Shown: in pieces, positions 10,507 through 23,500 of the stretch
How the letters are laid out: every line of letters starts with the position of its first letter
Position numbering within the stretch: position 1 is the stretch's first letter
Source of the DNA: Biscogniauxia marginata
Lineage: Eukaryota; Ascomycota; Sordariomycetes; Xylariales; Xylariaceae
Assembly (NCBI GenBank): GCA_022695795.1
Contig: MU404066.1
Coordinates: forward strand, 124,001 to 188,000
DNA: 64,000 bases
Direction: 5' to 3'
Program-made: the position numbers and the translations under genes
Notes under the pieces: model-generated
Database searches by the model: none
Told to the model about the DNA's origin: nothing
The model's input: only the letters and a program-made list of their open reading frames with translations

Positions 10507-12199
10507 TTCGTTCCCTCTCGTCGGATTCACCCTGCTGCCACCAAAACCCGTACGATCTCCTTTCACTTACGACTAAGCGTTACATAACTGGGCTTTAGGT
10601 GGTTAGATGGTGAGATCTGTCGTCATAGAGTCATTCTGCTCTCAAAATGCCTAGTCTCGCCGTCGGGTTCTCTTAGGGAACCTCGGTCACGCATTTGTGG
10701 TCGATATTCTAGACGCCGTTCCGCTGAAAAGAGAAGACGCAAATGCTACAGTACGTACGTACGTACATACACACGTACATGCATACCTACATATGTACAT
10801 ACAGCAAGCTGGAGTTGCGCTTGTGGCACCCATCCACAACAACCCCGGCCTAGGAGATCTGCAAGCCGCCCGTCGTCTCTCCCACCGTGCTGGCGAGACA
10901 TTTCGATGAAACAAGATGACAATGTTGCCTCCGTTTTGAGCTACCTACTTGTTGTATACTTGTTCGACAGACCTGGACGATAATCGTTAGAAGAAAGAAC
11001 TATTCCGATCGAATTGCAGACCGCAGAAAAGCTATTATTAGAGACTGCTGGCTACCTCTAAACTGAGCCATCTTGAATCTCAGCTAGGTATCTTCTCCTG
11101 CAGACTTGGACCAATTGGCTCGGGTTCTCATCAGCCCAGCACGGCTATGTCTCGTTACCAAAACAACGTCAATGCAGTTTATACTTTTTTCTTTTTTTTT
11201 TTTTTTTCACACAATACCAACTCAGCATCCCGTTGTCAGTAAGCCGCCGGTCAAGGACGCTAGCCCCCAAAAGCCAACGGCCTCGACCTAATTGCATGTG
11301 TCGGAGAATCATGCTGGCCTAGTTAGTAACAGCTTTGTTAACGATACCCTCCGCGTCCTGCACTAGTGTACCAGGCTTATTTTAGTAAGAGCCAATTATA
11401 TCTTGATTAGGATACCCACCATCTCCTTTTTCGGGGCATCAATATCGACAATGCATGTACGTATATATTGCTTGCACTGAGAAACAAAATAAGGTGAGAT
11501 GGGTACAATACACATAACAACAGGGCAGAGAGACAATCTCCATCTACCTTTTTCTTCTCTTTTTTATTCTAGACGGCCTACCTGCAAATTTCGCGAATTC
11601 AGTCTGCAGGTAAAAAGGAAAAGAAATAGAAATCCCCAAGGAGGGTCAGGGGTAGCAACAATGGCACATTCATCTGCACCCGAAAGTTTTCAGCATGCAT
11701 GGTATGTACACGTTACGTACCCCTATTGTTATTTCCCCGGCTGAACCTGGTAAGTACCTGTCGGTGGGGAACGTAGACCCACATGGCCCCCCTGAGGCAC
11801 TACGGCAAGGTACCCGAAGTACGCCGGTACAAAGTTACATGGCGACCTACCTAAGGACATAACCGCTAGGTTAGGTACCTCCCGTCAACTTCCAAGAGAC
11901 ATTGAATGATCTAAGACATTCCAAAAAAAAAAAGAATGCGAACTCGCCTAGCAGAGAAACCCACCTCGGATAAAGTTGCCAGTGGAATGCCGATATCAGG
12001 AGTAGGTACTACATCATATAGGCCATCCTAAGAATCGCAGGGCAAGGCTGGGTCAAACCTCACGGTGAACGAGTTACTACTCATTATGTGAGAGGTTATC
12101 AGGTAATATGCAATCAATCGTACGATACCGGTTCGATAAATTCTGTATGGCTTTTTTTTTTTTAGATTCCCGTTATGCCGCCCTCACCCGACCACCCTT

Positions 12200-12216
12200 C
12201 CCCCCCCCCCCCCCCC
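12200..12216. repeat. C homopolymer of about 17
   Basis: An uninterrupted run of C lies in a pyrimidine-rich intergenic stretch. It has no link to a gene. Confidence 0.9.
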
Positions 12217-13233
12217 GACTCTGCGTTTCTTCTTTTCCACTTATTACCTCCTAACTACCCCGGAGCTTAGGCCAAGTGACTATTTACACCGGCTTATTTT
12301 GTTGAGGTTACACACGGGCCGGGCGACAGCTCCGATTATATTCCGTATTGCTCGTTCGTGTAAGCCCCCTATGTAAGTACTACTTTCCGTCATCGTGAAA
12401 GTTTATTGGATGTTGTCCGTTGTTGTTGTAAAGTGCGCGAGGGGAGGGGGGGAATCAAGTCTCAAAGGGTAACCTGCTGGACTTTTGAATTTATATATTG
12501 GCCTTCCATGTCCTGTTTAGTAGAGAGGTATGTAAGGCTTACTTCTTTCTATGTACCATATCAAGAACTACATTACCTAGACCACCTAGTAGAGCCTGCC
12601 CCTATGAAATGAGGTCCCTGAGGCGCAAACATTGATGTGTATATATCGAACTCGTCAAACAATGAACTACTTAAGTGCCCAACAGATTGGGAAAAAAAAT
12701 AAAACTACAATGATATATTCTACCCACTATCTTCTACAACAAATCAATTGGTAGTACACTAACCTACCTTACCTTACCTAAGTTCAATTTCGTGCTGCAA
12801 AAAGATTTGGAAAAAAAAGAGAGAGAGGTCAAGTTGGAAGTAACTGACTAGAAGCATGCAGAAGACGCATTATCACGATACATAGTCTCGCGCGTACCTA
12901 GCACGTAACATTTTCACTAACCTAGGCAGTCCCCCTCGATAAAGGAGAAGGAAAGGGGGAGGAGGAGTGGGTTGTCGAAATAATGTTCATCCCATCCCCC
13001 CTCTCCCTCTAGCATACCACCAACCATCCCTCCTTACCAACACACACTCAGGAGAATAATTTCGAGCCGACGAGAGAGGCCGCTGTGCCTATGATCAAAG
13101 GAGGCAAATAAATATATATATATATATCTCTTCTTTCTCCTCCAGCTTCCAGTTTCCACCGTGGCCTTCGAATCCCAACTCCTCCTACTCGAACTCAGCA
13201 CACGTTCCAGGGAAAACTAAATCATTGTTCGTA

Positions 13234-13267
13234 TATCTATCTATCTATCTGTCTGTCTGTCTGTCTG
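13234..13267. repeat. Compound tetranucleotide microsatellite (ATCT)n(GTCT)n
   Basis: About four ATCT units pass directly into about four GTCT units. It lies some 80 bp upstream of the ATG of the possible tiny spliced ORF at 13348. Confidence 0.9.
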
Positions 13268-13347
13268 TTTGTCTCTAGCACGCCTCGGATACCGTACATA
13301 TATACATGCATACATGCACATACAGTTTTGGATCCGTGCTATCTATC

Positions 13348-13776
13348 ATGGAGTCTGAGCAGAGTAAGTGTATAGTGCAATGGCAATTAGTAACTCCTTA
13401 ACACCGTACCGTACTATATATATCAGAATTAAGAAAGGGCGGAAATCAAGGAAAGTGACGAAGAGGTGTATATATATAGGTAGGTAGATAAAAAAATTAC
13501 CTCGAAATACAAGTCGAATGTCAGATTATTAAAGAAGAACCCTAACCTAGGTATTTATGTCACATTTTCTTTTCAAATGGGCGAAACTCGCTAAGGGAGA
13601 TAAGGGGTTAAATTACAACTCATCAACCGTAGGTAACCCCTCGTCCTCACAGGACTTCTCTGTCTCTCCGGATATGTATATAAATATTTTTTAAATTATG
13701 TTTTTTGATTTCCTTGCTTCTAGATGCCGCCATCTATATAACAGACGACGGGGGGGAGGGAGTAAGGAAGAAATGA
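13348..13776 (+). other. Possible tiny two-exon ORF (speculative)
   Basis: An ATG at 13348 (context ATCATGGAG) starts a five-codon frame, MESEQ, that runs into a consensus donor GTAAGTG at 13364. A polypyrimidine-CTTCTAG acceptor ends at 13723. Joining 13348-13363 to 13724-13776 gives a peptide of about 22 residues, MESEQNAAIYITDDGGEGVRKK, ending in TGA. A CT-rich, leader-like stretch with a microsatellite lies upstream (12,990-13,345). An alternative acceptor (CTCACAG, about 13655) gives a different short frame. I recognise no family. It may be noncoding RNA, the first exon of a gene I cannot complete, or chance. Confidence 0.2.
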
Positions 13777-14109
13777 CTAAATCTAGCTTATAAGGTAGCT
13801 ACATGGCTCTCCTTTCCCCCCTTTCAAGGCTTACATCAGCCTATAGAGCGGGGGTACAAACACGTCATTTGGACAGTATACTAAGTAGTTAACGAACCGG
13901 GCGACGAATCGCTCCAGTCCGATATCTATCCGCCGTGCGGCGAGGTGCCATGCCTACCAGGGCGAGTTAGCTTTACTGTTTCTCTCTCTCTCTCTCGCAC
14001 AGGTGAATAAGACAAAGGGGATTAAAAAAAAACCCCCCCAATAGTAATCATTGGCATCGATGCCCTGCCTCTGGTACGTTTCTGGCAGCTCCTCGTAGCC
14101 CTTTCATCC

Positions 14110-14961
14110 TCACGCTGCCGCAGATGATCCCGCCGACGCCCCGGCATGAGGCAAGTCGACGCTCTCGGTGACGCGCAGGTCGGACGGGCCCTTCCTCATG
14201 TAGGGGGGCTTGATCTCGACGGGGAAGTGCGAGAGAGGACGATGGGCCGGTTGGTAATGCCGGTCCGGGCGTCCGGCGCTCGGCGGCCCCGGCGATGCCG
14301 TCGCCGAAGACGTGCGGGTTGCCCCCCTCGTTCGCGAATCGGCGGGTCCTCCGCGTTGAGCCAGCTGATAGCGTCGGAGTCGGGGTGCTTCATTGCGCAA
14401 GAAAGAAGGGTGGGGGTGGGGAGGGCACGATGGCCTCTGGAAGGTTGGGTTGGGCAGGACCTAGTCGACGACCCGGCAGATGGACTTCTTCCCGGTGGCC
14501 CAACAGCTCGCTGGACTCGGTATAAGTCCAGCTCAGCCTCGACATGGGCAAAATTCAGAGAAAGCGGCGGCGGCGCGCTATACTCTCTCTTTTTCTCAGC
14601 GCGGAACGACTTCTCGGTACAGTATAAACAATCTCCTAAACTGGGAATGACGGTCTCGAGATAAAGTTGGGACGACTAGGTCAGGAAGGCTGCTGTCTCC
14701 CCGTAGCAGGGGGAGGGGAGGGGAGGACCTTAGTGACCCTCCAACTCGTCATATACTTTCTGAAACGCTCTGTTCACTGCTTCTCAGATCTTCCAGTAGA
14801 GCAGACACGAAGAACCAAGCGTATGTTGTCCCACCATCTATCTGGTCGTCCCATTGGTTCTGTTGAGCCGGGACGCAGTTGGTGATGACATCTCCGTCGT
14901 TCTTGACCCCCCCGCTGGGCCAGTACTTGGACGGCAGCCATGATGACTGCGGGTGTACCAC
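14110..14961 (-). pseudogene. Possible degraded protein-coding relic
   Basis: The minus strand shows protein-like, GC-rich pieces scattered over different frames. One segment begins near 14942 with a plausible ATG and, in another frame, contains GDVITNCVPAQQNQWDDQ. A piece with ELDLYRVQRAV lies near 14540, one with DSDAISWLNAEDPPIRERGG near 14345-14390, and one with HFPVEIKPPYMRKGPSDLRV near 14180-14230. The pieces cannot be joined into one frame with good introns. I do not recognise the family. Either a decayed gene or a divergent multi-exon gene that I cannot splice is possible. Confidence 0.3.
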
Positions 14962-15841
14962 TCACTCTTCCGCTCCTCGTGGAGAGAAGAAAGAAAGAAG
15001 AATTACATTGGCCAAGCGAATGCGTAGAGTCGAATGGGCTGAGCTTTATCAAGGTGCGATGTTTGGTGGGAAGCTGTCTTGGTAGTAGGTAAGAAAGAAT
15101 GTAAGTGGGATGGGATGGTAAATTGATCGATGGCGGGGTAGCAAACAAAAGATTCCCAGAGCTGCCACTTTTCTTATATAGGGTGCACGTCCCCTCCTTT
15201 AATATTAGCGTAGTTGAGCCATCTACAAAGTCGTTGTAAGCCCTGCGAAGCCGGTAATGCTCCTTGACTCAGCTAAGAATAAGGATCCCGTATTACACCT
15301 GTTTCATAATTAATTATTTGTTGCATCCTATTTTCTGTCTTGTCAGGGTCTCCATTTTTCAATGTTATTTTTAAACATGTCCCGGGTTTAAACCATCCCC
15401 CCCCCCCCCCCCCCTCCCTTCACCCCCTATATCAGTACATTCTAACCAATCAGCTTCTTGATAGAATTGTCTCTCAATCGCAAACCAGTATCTCAAATTG
15501 GAACGCAGGTTTCCAGGCAGAGCGAAGAAATCAATATTGTAAAATAAAATAAAAATTGTACGGGCTTAATTGTTATTCCAAAGCTGTAAAGTAAACGGAT
15601 TGAGATTAGGAGGTCATAAACACGTTACAACATGCAGATTACCTACATCTAGGTAGTCCTGTATATCATCTTAGATCACTCACATTTCTCTTGGCCTTTC
15701 TCTTTCTCTTCTGTTCCCCTTTTCCTCCCCTCAGCCCCCTCCTTTCTTTCTAGACACACTCCCACTTAAATGACAACCCTCTAAGAATCATGACCCCAAG
15801 GCGAGCCAAGTCAAGTCAGGTCAAGTTAAATCAAGACCAGT
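14962..15841. other. Intergenic, downstream of the agmatinase gene
   Basis: No gene seen. It contains a C18 run at 15397-15414 beside TTTAAACC, an AT-rich patch near 15300-15320, and CT-rich sequence at 15680-15770 that is probably the 3' UTR of the ureohydrolase on the minus strand. Confidence 0.5.
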
Positions 15842-17380
15842 CTACAGCTCATCCTTCACGCTCTCCTCAGTCGCCGCCCCTGTCTTCCCCATCTCGCTCA
15901 GCCCCCTCTTGACCATACTACTGAGCACCTCGAACACGACCTGCGCGGCCGCGAGCGCCGTCTCCTCGCCGTTCCCCTGGTACGCGGGCGCGACCTCGAC
16001 CACGTCGGCGCCGACGAGGTTGAGGCCCTCGACCCCGCGCAGCACGCGGATGAGCTCGCGCGTGGTCCAGCCGCCGGGCTCCGGCGTGCCCGTGCCGGGG
16101 GCGAACGCCGGGTCCAGCACGTCGATGTCGACCGAGAGGTAGACGGGGTCCTCGGTGCCGAGCACGGCCATGACGCGGTCGGCGACGCCGCGCGCCCCGC
16201 CGAGGTCGTCCATCTCGTCCGCGCTGACGCGGACCCAGTTCTGCGCGTCGTCGTCGTCGTAGTCGCCGTAGTCGCCGCCCGAGAGCCGCGTCCGCAGCCC
16301 CGCGTGCACCGACGGCCGCCCGCCCGCGCTCGCGTTCGCCAGCAGGCCCTCGCGCCCCGCGAGCCAGAACATGCTGCCGTGCGTGAACTGCGTCTGCTCC
16401 GACGACCAGTAGCTCGGGTACTTGCCCGGGTGCCACGTGTCGAGGTGCGCGTCGAAGTGCAGCACCCGCAGCTTCGCCCCGTACGCCGCGTGCAGCGCCC
16501 GCAGCGCCGGGAGCGCCAGGCTGTGGTCCCCCCCGAGCGTGATGAGCCGCGGCCGCGAGAGCAGCGGCGACACCGGCGCGCGCTCCCCGAGCTCCGCGAA
16601 CGCCGTGCTCATCTGCCGCAGCGCTACCGCGTTGTCCGTCGGCACCACGGGGATGTCGCCGCAGTCCAGGATCTTGGCCCAGTTCTGGTACGGGTTTATG
16701 CTCGCGCGGGGGTTGAAACCCCGGAAGGACGTCTGCCGTGCCGAGGCGGCCCGAATGGCCCGGGGTCCGAAACGCGCGCCTAGGGGACTCTCATGTCAAT
16801 CGGGGGGACACTTTCTCGGTTGGCATGTGAGAGAGCGGATGGTGATATATGGGTACGCCTAGGCGTATGTGACATAACCTTTTTATCTTATCCTTGTTTT
16901 TGTTTGGGTGCGGGGGAGAAACCTACCCGGACGATAGCTCACGGCGGTATCAAAAGGGGCGCCGATGATAGCGATGTCGAACAGCTCGTTGGGATTCGTC
17001 AAGCACTTAACATGCGGTAGGTGAGCGAAGGTTGAGATGCCACTGAATCCCCACTATAGATATATCAGCCATGTTTTGCTTTCCTCGAAGCCATTGATGC
17101 AACGACTTATGCGTATTAAATGGAAGACGACAAAGAAAATCCTATAAGTAGTTGCCACTCTTTCTCATCGGTAAAGTATCCTCACTCCAAACTCGACAAA
17201 ATATTAAGAATCAGAGATAAAACAAGAGACCGGTCGACTCACATCCATCCCCCACTTCTTCTCCAGCTCGTCCAGTTCTTCCTGAGACCATTCCCGCACC
17301 TGCTGTCCATGGCCGGCGCAGGCCCGTACGACTACGGAGCCGCAGCTCAGACCGAGCCAGAGGATGTCTCTCAGCTTCAT
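15842..17380 (-). CDS. Secreted agmatinase-type ureohydrolase
   Basis: Three exons, 17380-17243, 17053-16927 and 16779-15842, give 400 residues (junctions phase 0 and phase 1, with GTGAGT and GTAGGT donors). All binuclear manganese-site signatures of the arginase/agmatinase family are intact: GGDHS, DAHLD, and [20 protein letters not shown]. The lead-in ([41 protein letters not shown]) is typical of agmatinases, which cleave agmatine to putrescine and urea; related fungal enzymes may prefer other guanidino compounds. Exon 1 encodes a convincing signal peptide ([23 protein letters not shown]), so entry to the secretory pathway is inferred. Exon 3 is much richer in G+C than the surroundings, with C/G at nearly every third position. 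A short acidic DYDDDD insert sits mid-protein. The family call is firm; the substrate is less sure. Confidence 0.9.
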
Positions 17381-19519
17381 GATTTAGGTTTTTTCCCCCG
17401 TCTTCTTTCTTCTTCTCCCTCTTAAGCCAACCGTTTTATCTACACTTCCCAAATCGCCAGCGTCAGACGTATAGGTATCACGTAATTGGTAAGGAATGAT
17501 TGGCTGTAAGAAACGGGTTATCTATGTAGGTAAGCCTGGATGGGATGGACGGGGGGACCTCTTAAGATAGTGGATTAAGTCCGAATCAGCACGAATATGT
17601 ATGACGATAAAAGCCAAGATAAAACGGAATAGTTGGAGTTGTGAAAACAAAGTAGGGGGAGCAGGAGGGGAAGATAGCACAAGTATGTAGGGTGCAACAT
17701 TGTTTAGGTACCTGGTATATATAGTAAGTCAGTCAAGGTAGGTATACTATCAAAACTGCCTTTTCTTATCCGATCCGAAACCTACCGCATGTAGTTTCCC
17801 GATCTCGTAAGAAGGAAAAGCAAAAAAAAAGCTTCTCCGCCCGCGGCGCTCCTTTCTTGCGACTCCACATCGTTGTTCGGCTCACCTCCGCCTTTTCTTA
17901 CCTCTAAAGATTATGTAGGACAAATAGCCCGGCCCGCCGTTTGACTGGTGATTTGTTAGTCTGCATACATACACTCCTCCATGCTGCCCCAGAAGCAGAA
18001 AAGACTCCTACCTACCTTCTAGAGGTATATCTAGTTCGGTGGATTTGGCTGGTCTCTCTCGGGCGTTCTCAATTGGCCAATGGCTGCTTGCCATTGTTAC
18101 CATTACCTATCAACCACGCATGTAACATTATCCCCTCCCCTCTCGATTTCGACCTCGTGCTTGACGACGGTTAGGTACCTAAATACCCAAACTACGAAAA
18201 CTTAGAAGGACGGCGGGGAGACGGGTAGAAACGTCATAAAAGAATCTACCTACATATCTAGATCGTTCTGAATAGTTGTTAGATTAGGTTACTGCTAGCA
18301 TGTGCGTACTACTGCTAGTTCCGAGTCCGGTAGTATCAGCTATGATTAATTTGCTAGGTACCTGAGCATGGCATATGATGTCTCATTATGTCATTGGGAT
18401 GCTCCGGTTTAGGCCCGGCTCATCTATATAGCTGATATGTACTTCATAAACAACCTACCCACCTGTTGCCCACGATAGCCTGAGCAGATCTGCGAGCTTG
18501 GTGTGTCAAAGTCACCTTATGTACCTAACCTAGCACAGTGTGGTGAGGCCGGTAGCTATTGTAAACATACAGGACTGATATCCGAAAACAAAACGAAAAG
18601 AGGAGAGGAAATGATACTGGGAATTAACTTACTGACTAGAACTTGATAGATACCAAAGGCGAAGAAAAAGGTCAACTTGGCCTGTCTGTTTGTATATAAG
18701 GGCTTAGACGCCACACGATTCGATACGCAGCACCTACGTAGCTAGAAAAACTCCACTGTGCTGTAGCAAAAATACTATTTAGGTACTGTTATATCCACCA
18801 TAGACCCTCTCTTGTGACCCTGGTTAAATACTTACTCTCTGGCATTTATGAAGGTGAGAAAAGCAGATAGATCACTCTAGTGCACAGGTAGTTGAAACAC
18901 GGCGAGGAGCACACATGGAGGAAGAAGCACGGGCGGAGGGAAGCGAATCAATTCAATTCTGATGCACTCCTGTCGCCTAACGATCCTATCGAAGTCCTGC
19001 CTGCATTTATGAATTCCCCTCCAAAACCTGGCGGTCGAAAGTATCAAGTAAAGAGAAAAACAGAACCAGGTGAGTTGCGACTCGGCATTCCTTACGTAGA
19101 GGATGAAAGTTGGTGCATAGGCGCCCACGTATCAAAGGTGGCCCTACTTCAATGCCCGTTTTCTCAATGCACTTCGGTCTCTTATCTCAGCCTGGAGAAA
19201 TACCATGGACCAACGAGGGCGTGTACGGCCCGGGCAGACTGGCTCTGAGGTCCAAAGCATGAGCATCCCTGACTACCCCAGGGACACTGGTCAATGCCGA
19301 ATGTTCTGCAATCGATTCCTTTTGCTGAATCCTAATAGCTCGTGATGTTGCAAGTGCAAGTGTCTAGTAGATTGCCATGACAAAACTGCAGAAGACTGCA
19401 AATGGTTACCCAGAGTCGGCAAATCTATACCCTTTCCAATCTCCCAGGCGAGTTGGAAAAGTTTCCTGTTGCGATGAATAGTGCCAGAAGACCGGCCTCT
19501 AATTCAACTGGGGGCTGAT
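17381..19519. other. Intergenic between agmatinase and Cdc42 genes, no gene seen
   Basis: It carries the agmatinase promoter at its left end (minus-strand CT-rich sequence near 17390-17420) and the 3' UTR of cdc42 at its right. TAGGTACCTA-type palindromes occur at 17705 and 18172. The short frames show no conserved motif. Confidence 0.5.
18172..18181. repeat. TAGGTACCTA palindrome (one of several)
   Basis: A perfect 10-bp palindrome also found exactly at 35912, 45828 and 57353, with one-base variants at 17705 and elsewhere. All copies noted are in intergenic DNA. Confidence 0.8.
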
Positions 19520-20531
<1,012 letters not shown>

Positions 20532-23500
20532 GTTGTCTCGATGAGATGCTCCTTCGAAGGAGCAGGAGCTGGAGGTTGAATGTCACTGCGTGTTGAAGGG
20601 CGGTCGAGGTCTGGGTTCCTTATCGCAAGCGGGCCTTGGGGGATTGTCGGCGGGTATCGGCAATGTAGGTAGTCACTGACTCGGGGGTGTAGAAGGGGAA
20701 TGAAGAATTAAAAAAAGAAAGGAAGGCCGAAAGTAGAAAAAAAAAAAAGAGGACGGCGGTGGAGGGGTCGGCGTCTAGGCGTGGATGTCTCAGAGGCCTG
20801 GGTAGAAATCAAATGTGAGAGAGGATTGGGGAGAGAGACTCGACAGCGACGACGAGAGAGAGAGAGAGAGAGAGAGAGAGGTGTATGCAATGGGATATCA
20901 CAAAGAGGATTGTAGTAGAAGCAGAATGTCTTGGGTGGGAAGGCAGTGTGTATTGGGGAGATGGCAAGACAGAAACCAGGGAACAGCACAGAGCCCAGCA
21001 AGATTTGAATGCTGGGGGTTGGTTGGCGGAGGCTGCTGTGCTGTACTGTGTGCTGGTGCCGGTGGTGTTGGTGCTGTGATTTCAATCTCTCTGGGGGGAC
21101 TGGGCTCGGGAGACGGGAGAGATGGAGAGAGAGAGTGAGCAGGTGAGAGAGAGATGTTGGAATTACCCATGTAAACAAATAATTAGCTGGATTATGCGAT
21201 TAAGAGCCCGATGCACGTTGTGAATTAGACCGAACGAGGAGCCTGCCGTAGGTACAGGTAACCAGACTACATCATATCTAGCTGGCATTCCTCTAGATGT
21301 TGGCGTACATGTACTTATCTACTACAACCTTCACAAAGGGGATGTGGGACAAAGATAGGTACATATAGGTACATATAGGTACATGTGCACAGCTGCATTT
21401 GAGATAGGGCAGTTTGCTAGGTTTAAGTATGCCCTACGAGGTACATACATGTAGTTAAGAACTTTAGGTATTTAGGTACTTGGTACTTTGTACCTACCTT
21501 TCCATATTAAATTGATGCTACTATCAGTGCTGAGGTAATGAATTCACCCCAGGTATATACCTCATGTAGGTAGACTTACCTAGGTAGGTACGTACGTCCT
21601 ATAATCTACCGTTAGTATGTACATTACACGGGAGCTAGTGGTAAATCATAAAAAGGTCAATGCTTCGTGCGCTTCCTTTCTACATGTAACACTCTTAACA
21701 CCATCCCTCCCACCACCACCACCGTCAACCATCAACCATCAACCATCAACCGTCGACACGAGAGCAGCATTATTGACTGCATCACTAGACTAAAATATGC
21801 AAACAACCCCTGGTCAGCAAATGGTTCGTAACCCATCTGCAATCCTCTCGCAACATGCCCCATCCCCCCCTCTTCCTCTTCTAACCACTGCCCCGTCTGA
21901 GGGAGAATGTCATACAACTACGTCGCCTACCTAGGATTCCCAGCATGCGTGCCCAAGATTTGTGCTCTAGACACCTGATAAGTCATAAGACATCTTCCTA
22001 TTTTCTCAAAAGAGCAAAGGACCCCTCCAGAGAAGGACTATCAAACTGCTATCGATCTGCAAAATGCACGAACAACCCCACAGGATGTGATGGTGGTGGT
22101 GGTGGCAGCGCGCAAGGTTACGTATGCGCTGGATCCATTCAACACGGTCATATATATCTTTTGTGCCTTACATATCGCTCATTGTGCATGACCCTGAAGC
22201 CTCACTCTGTTTTTTTCTCTCCTCTCTTTGCACAGAAAGGACACACGCACAATGGACTAGTGCATGGAGCTCGTTCGTTCGTTCGCGCGAGGAAATAGTT
22301 TGAACCATCACGGGGGCTCTTCATATTTCATCATCCATCATTGGTGGCCAATGATGGAGAATTTCAGGCCCATTTGATAAAGTACCTAACACAACAGACC
22401 AACCAGTCCCTTATTACGTACTTGGGTTTAGAGTTTCGTCATTGAACTGTATACCTACTACACAAGCTTTGGCTTACACTACGGTATTGCGCCCTACTGA
22501 ATGCTTTACCCCAACAGGGCCAATTCATTACCTATTTCTCTCCTCCAAAGGTTAGGTGAGTACCGATGGTAAGGATAGTCTGCTACGCTAGTGCAACCGC
22601 CTCAATCTTGTTGGGCGGGTATTTCCCCTTCTGGGCAAGTCAAGAAGCTCAGGTGGGAAATCGGCTTTCTTCCCTTTGCCCTATGTAAACGGGAGGGGGA
22701 TACATGAAGGCCGATAATAGATGCGGTTGATCCAACTTCACGTTGCGACCTGTAGCCTTACTGACAGCTGAAATGAACGACACAGCGCCCTCCTGCAAGA
22801 AGCCTGCAGCTGCACGACCAGCAACGGTGTCGTATTCGTCGAGTGGCCCAGGTTCGGTAACGAATCTGCTGCGCGCCGCGTAGGTGCAGAGGCAAGGCTT
22901 GCGACCCCGAGCGAATTGATCTCAAAAGCCCGTGTCTTGTCATCCCAAGTCGTGCTGCATCTGATCGGGCTGTGTATGTGTTTGTGTATCTCTGCCAAGG
23001 TTCGGAGAAAGGCGAGAGGGAGGCACTTACATTACCACACATCTGTGCGAGTGCTCTCAAGCGGTTGTGTTATGTCAAGCGGCCGACCAGAAATACACGG
23101 CGAAGGGTGTTTGCAGCCCAATCCCTCGGTCTATAGCCAGATCATACGGGAATTATATGTGCGCGCTCTTGATACCGAGACCAGATGCTAGTACGTGGTA
23201 CTACGTGGCCGACTGCAAGATAACGGTCAGGCGACTACTCGGGCGTTATAGCAGAAGTCTGCCATCAGAGCACATGTTGCTGGCGACACAGGAACGTGGG
23301 TGTAGGTATTGGGCCGCCGTGATACTTGACAGCCTTAAAAAGGCATCTGGAGGGGGAAAAGTCGGCAGAAGCGTGTTTCGCACTGGCAGCAACGGAGATT
23401 CTAGTGTATCGAGGCATATTCGACCTTGGCACCATGCTACTCATGCAGGGGGCAGAGGAGGAGGCTTTCGGGATCAACTCGATAGCGTGGGAGACATGGA

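Larger units (their letters stand above)
8494..14109. other. Long intergenic tract without a convincing gene
   Basis: The part next to the Nrd1-like gene (8494 to about 9700) is CT-rich on the minus strand and is probably its promoter and long leader. Beyond it the sequence is a patchwork of homopolymers (A29 at 10475-10503, C17 at 12200-12216), alternating GTAC/CATA words near 10750-10800, TACCTA words, and AT-rich patches near 13100-13120 and 13680-13700. The short frames lack codon bias, conserved motifs and good starts. A possible tiny spliced ORF near 13.35 kb is listed separately. Confidence 0.5.

Noticed and set aside
16304..16862. Arg/Pro-rich plus-strand frames of up to 159 codons
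   Set aside because: They lie antisense to the GC-rich third exon of the agmatinase. Extreme G+C keeps antisense frames open.
20708..21178. A 156-codon Ser/Leu/His-rich frame upstream of cdc42
   Set aside because: It reads through the CT/GA repeat of the cdc42 leader and has no protein-like features.
22738..23060. Minus-strand frames of 86-100 codons
   Set aside because: Their composition is random (Arg, Ser and Ala without pattern), they have no motif, and they have no partner exons.
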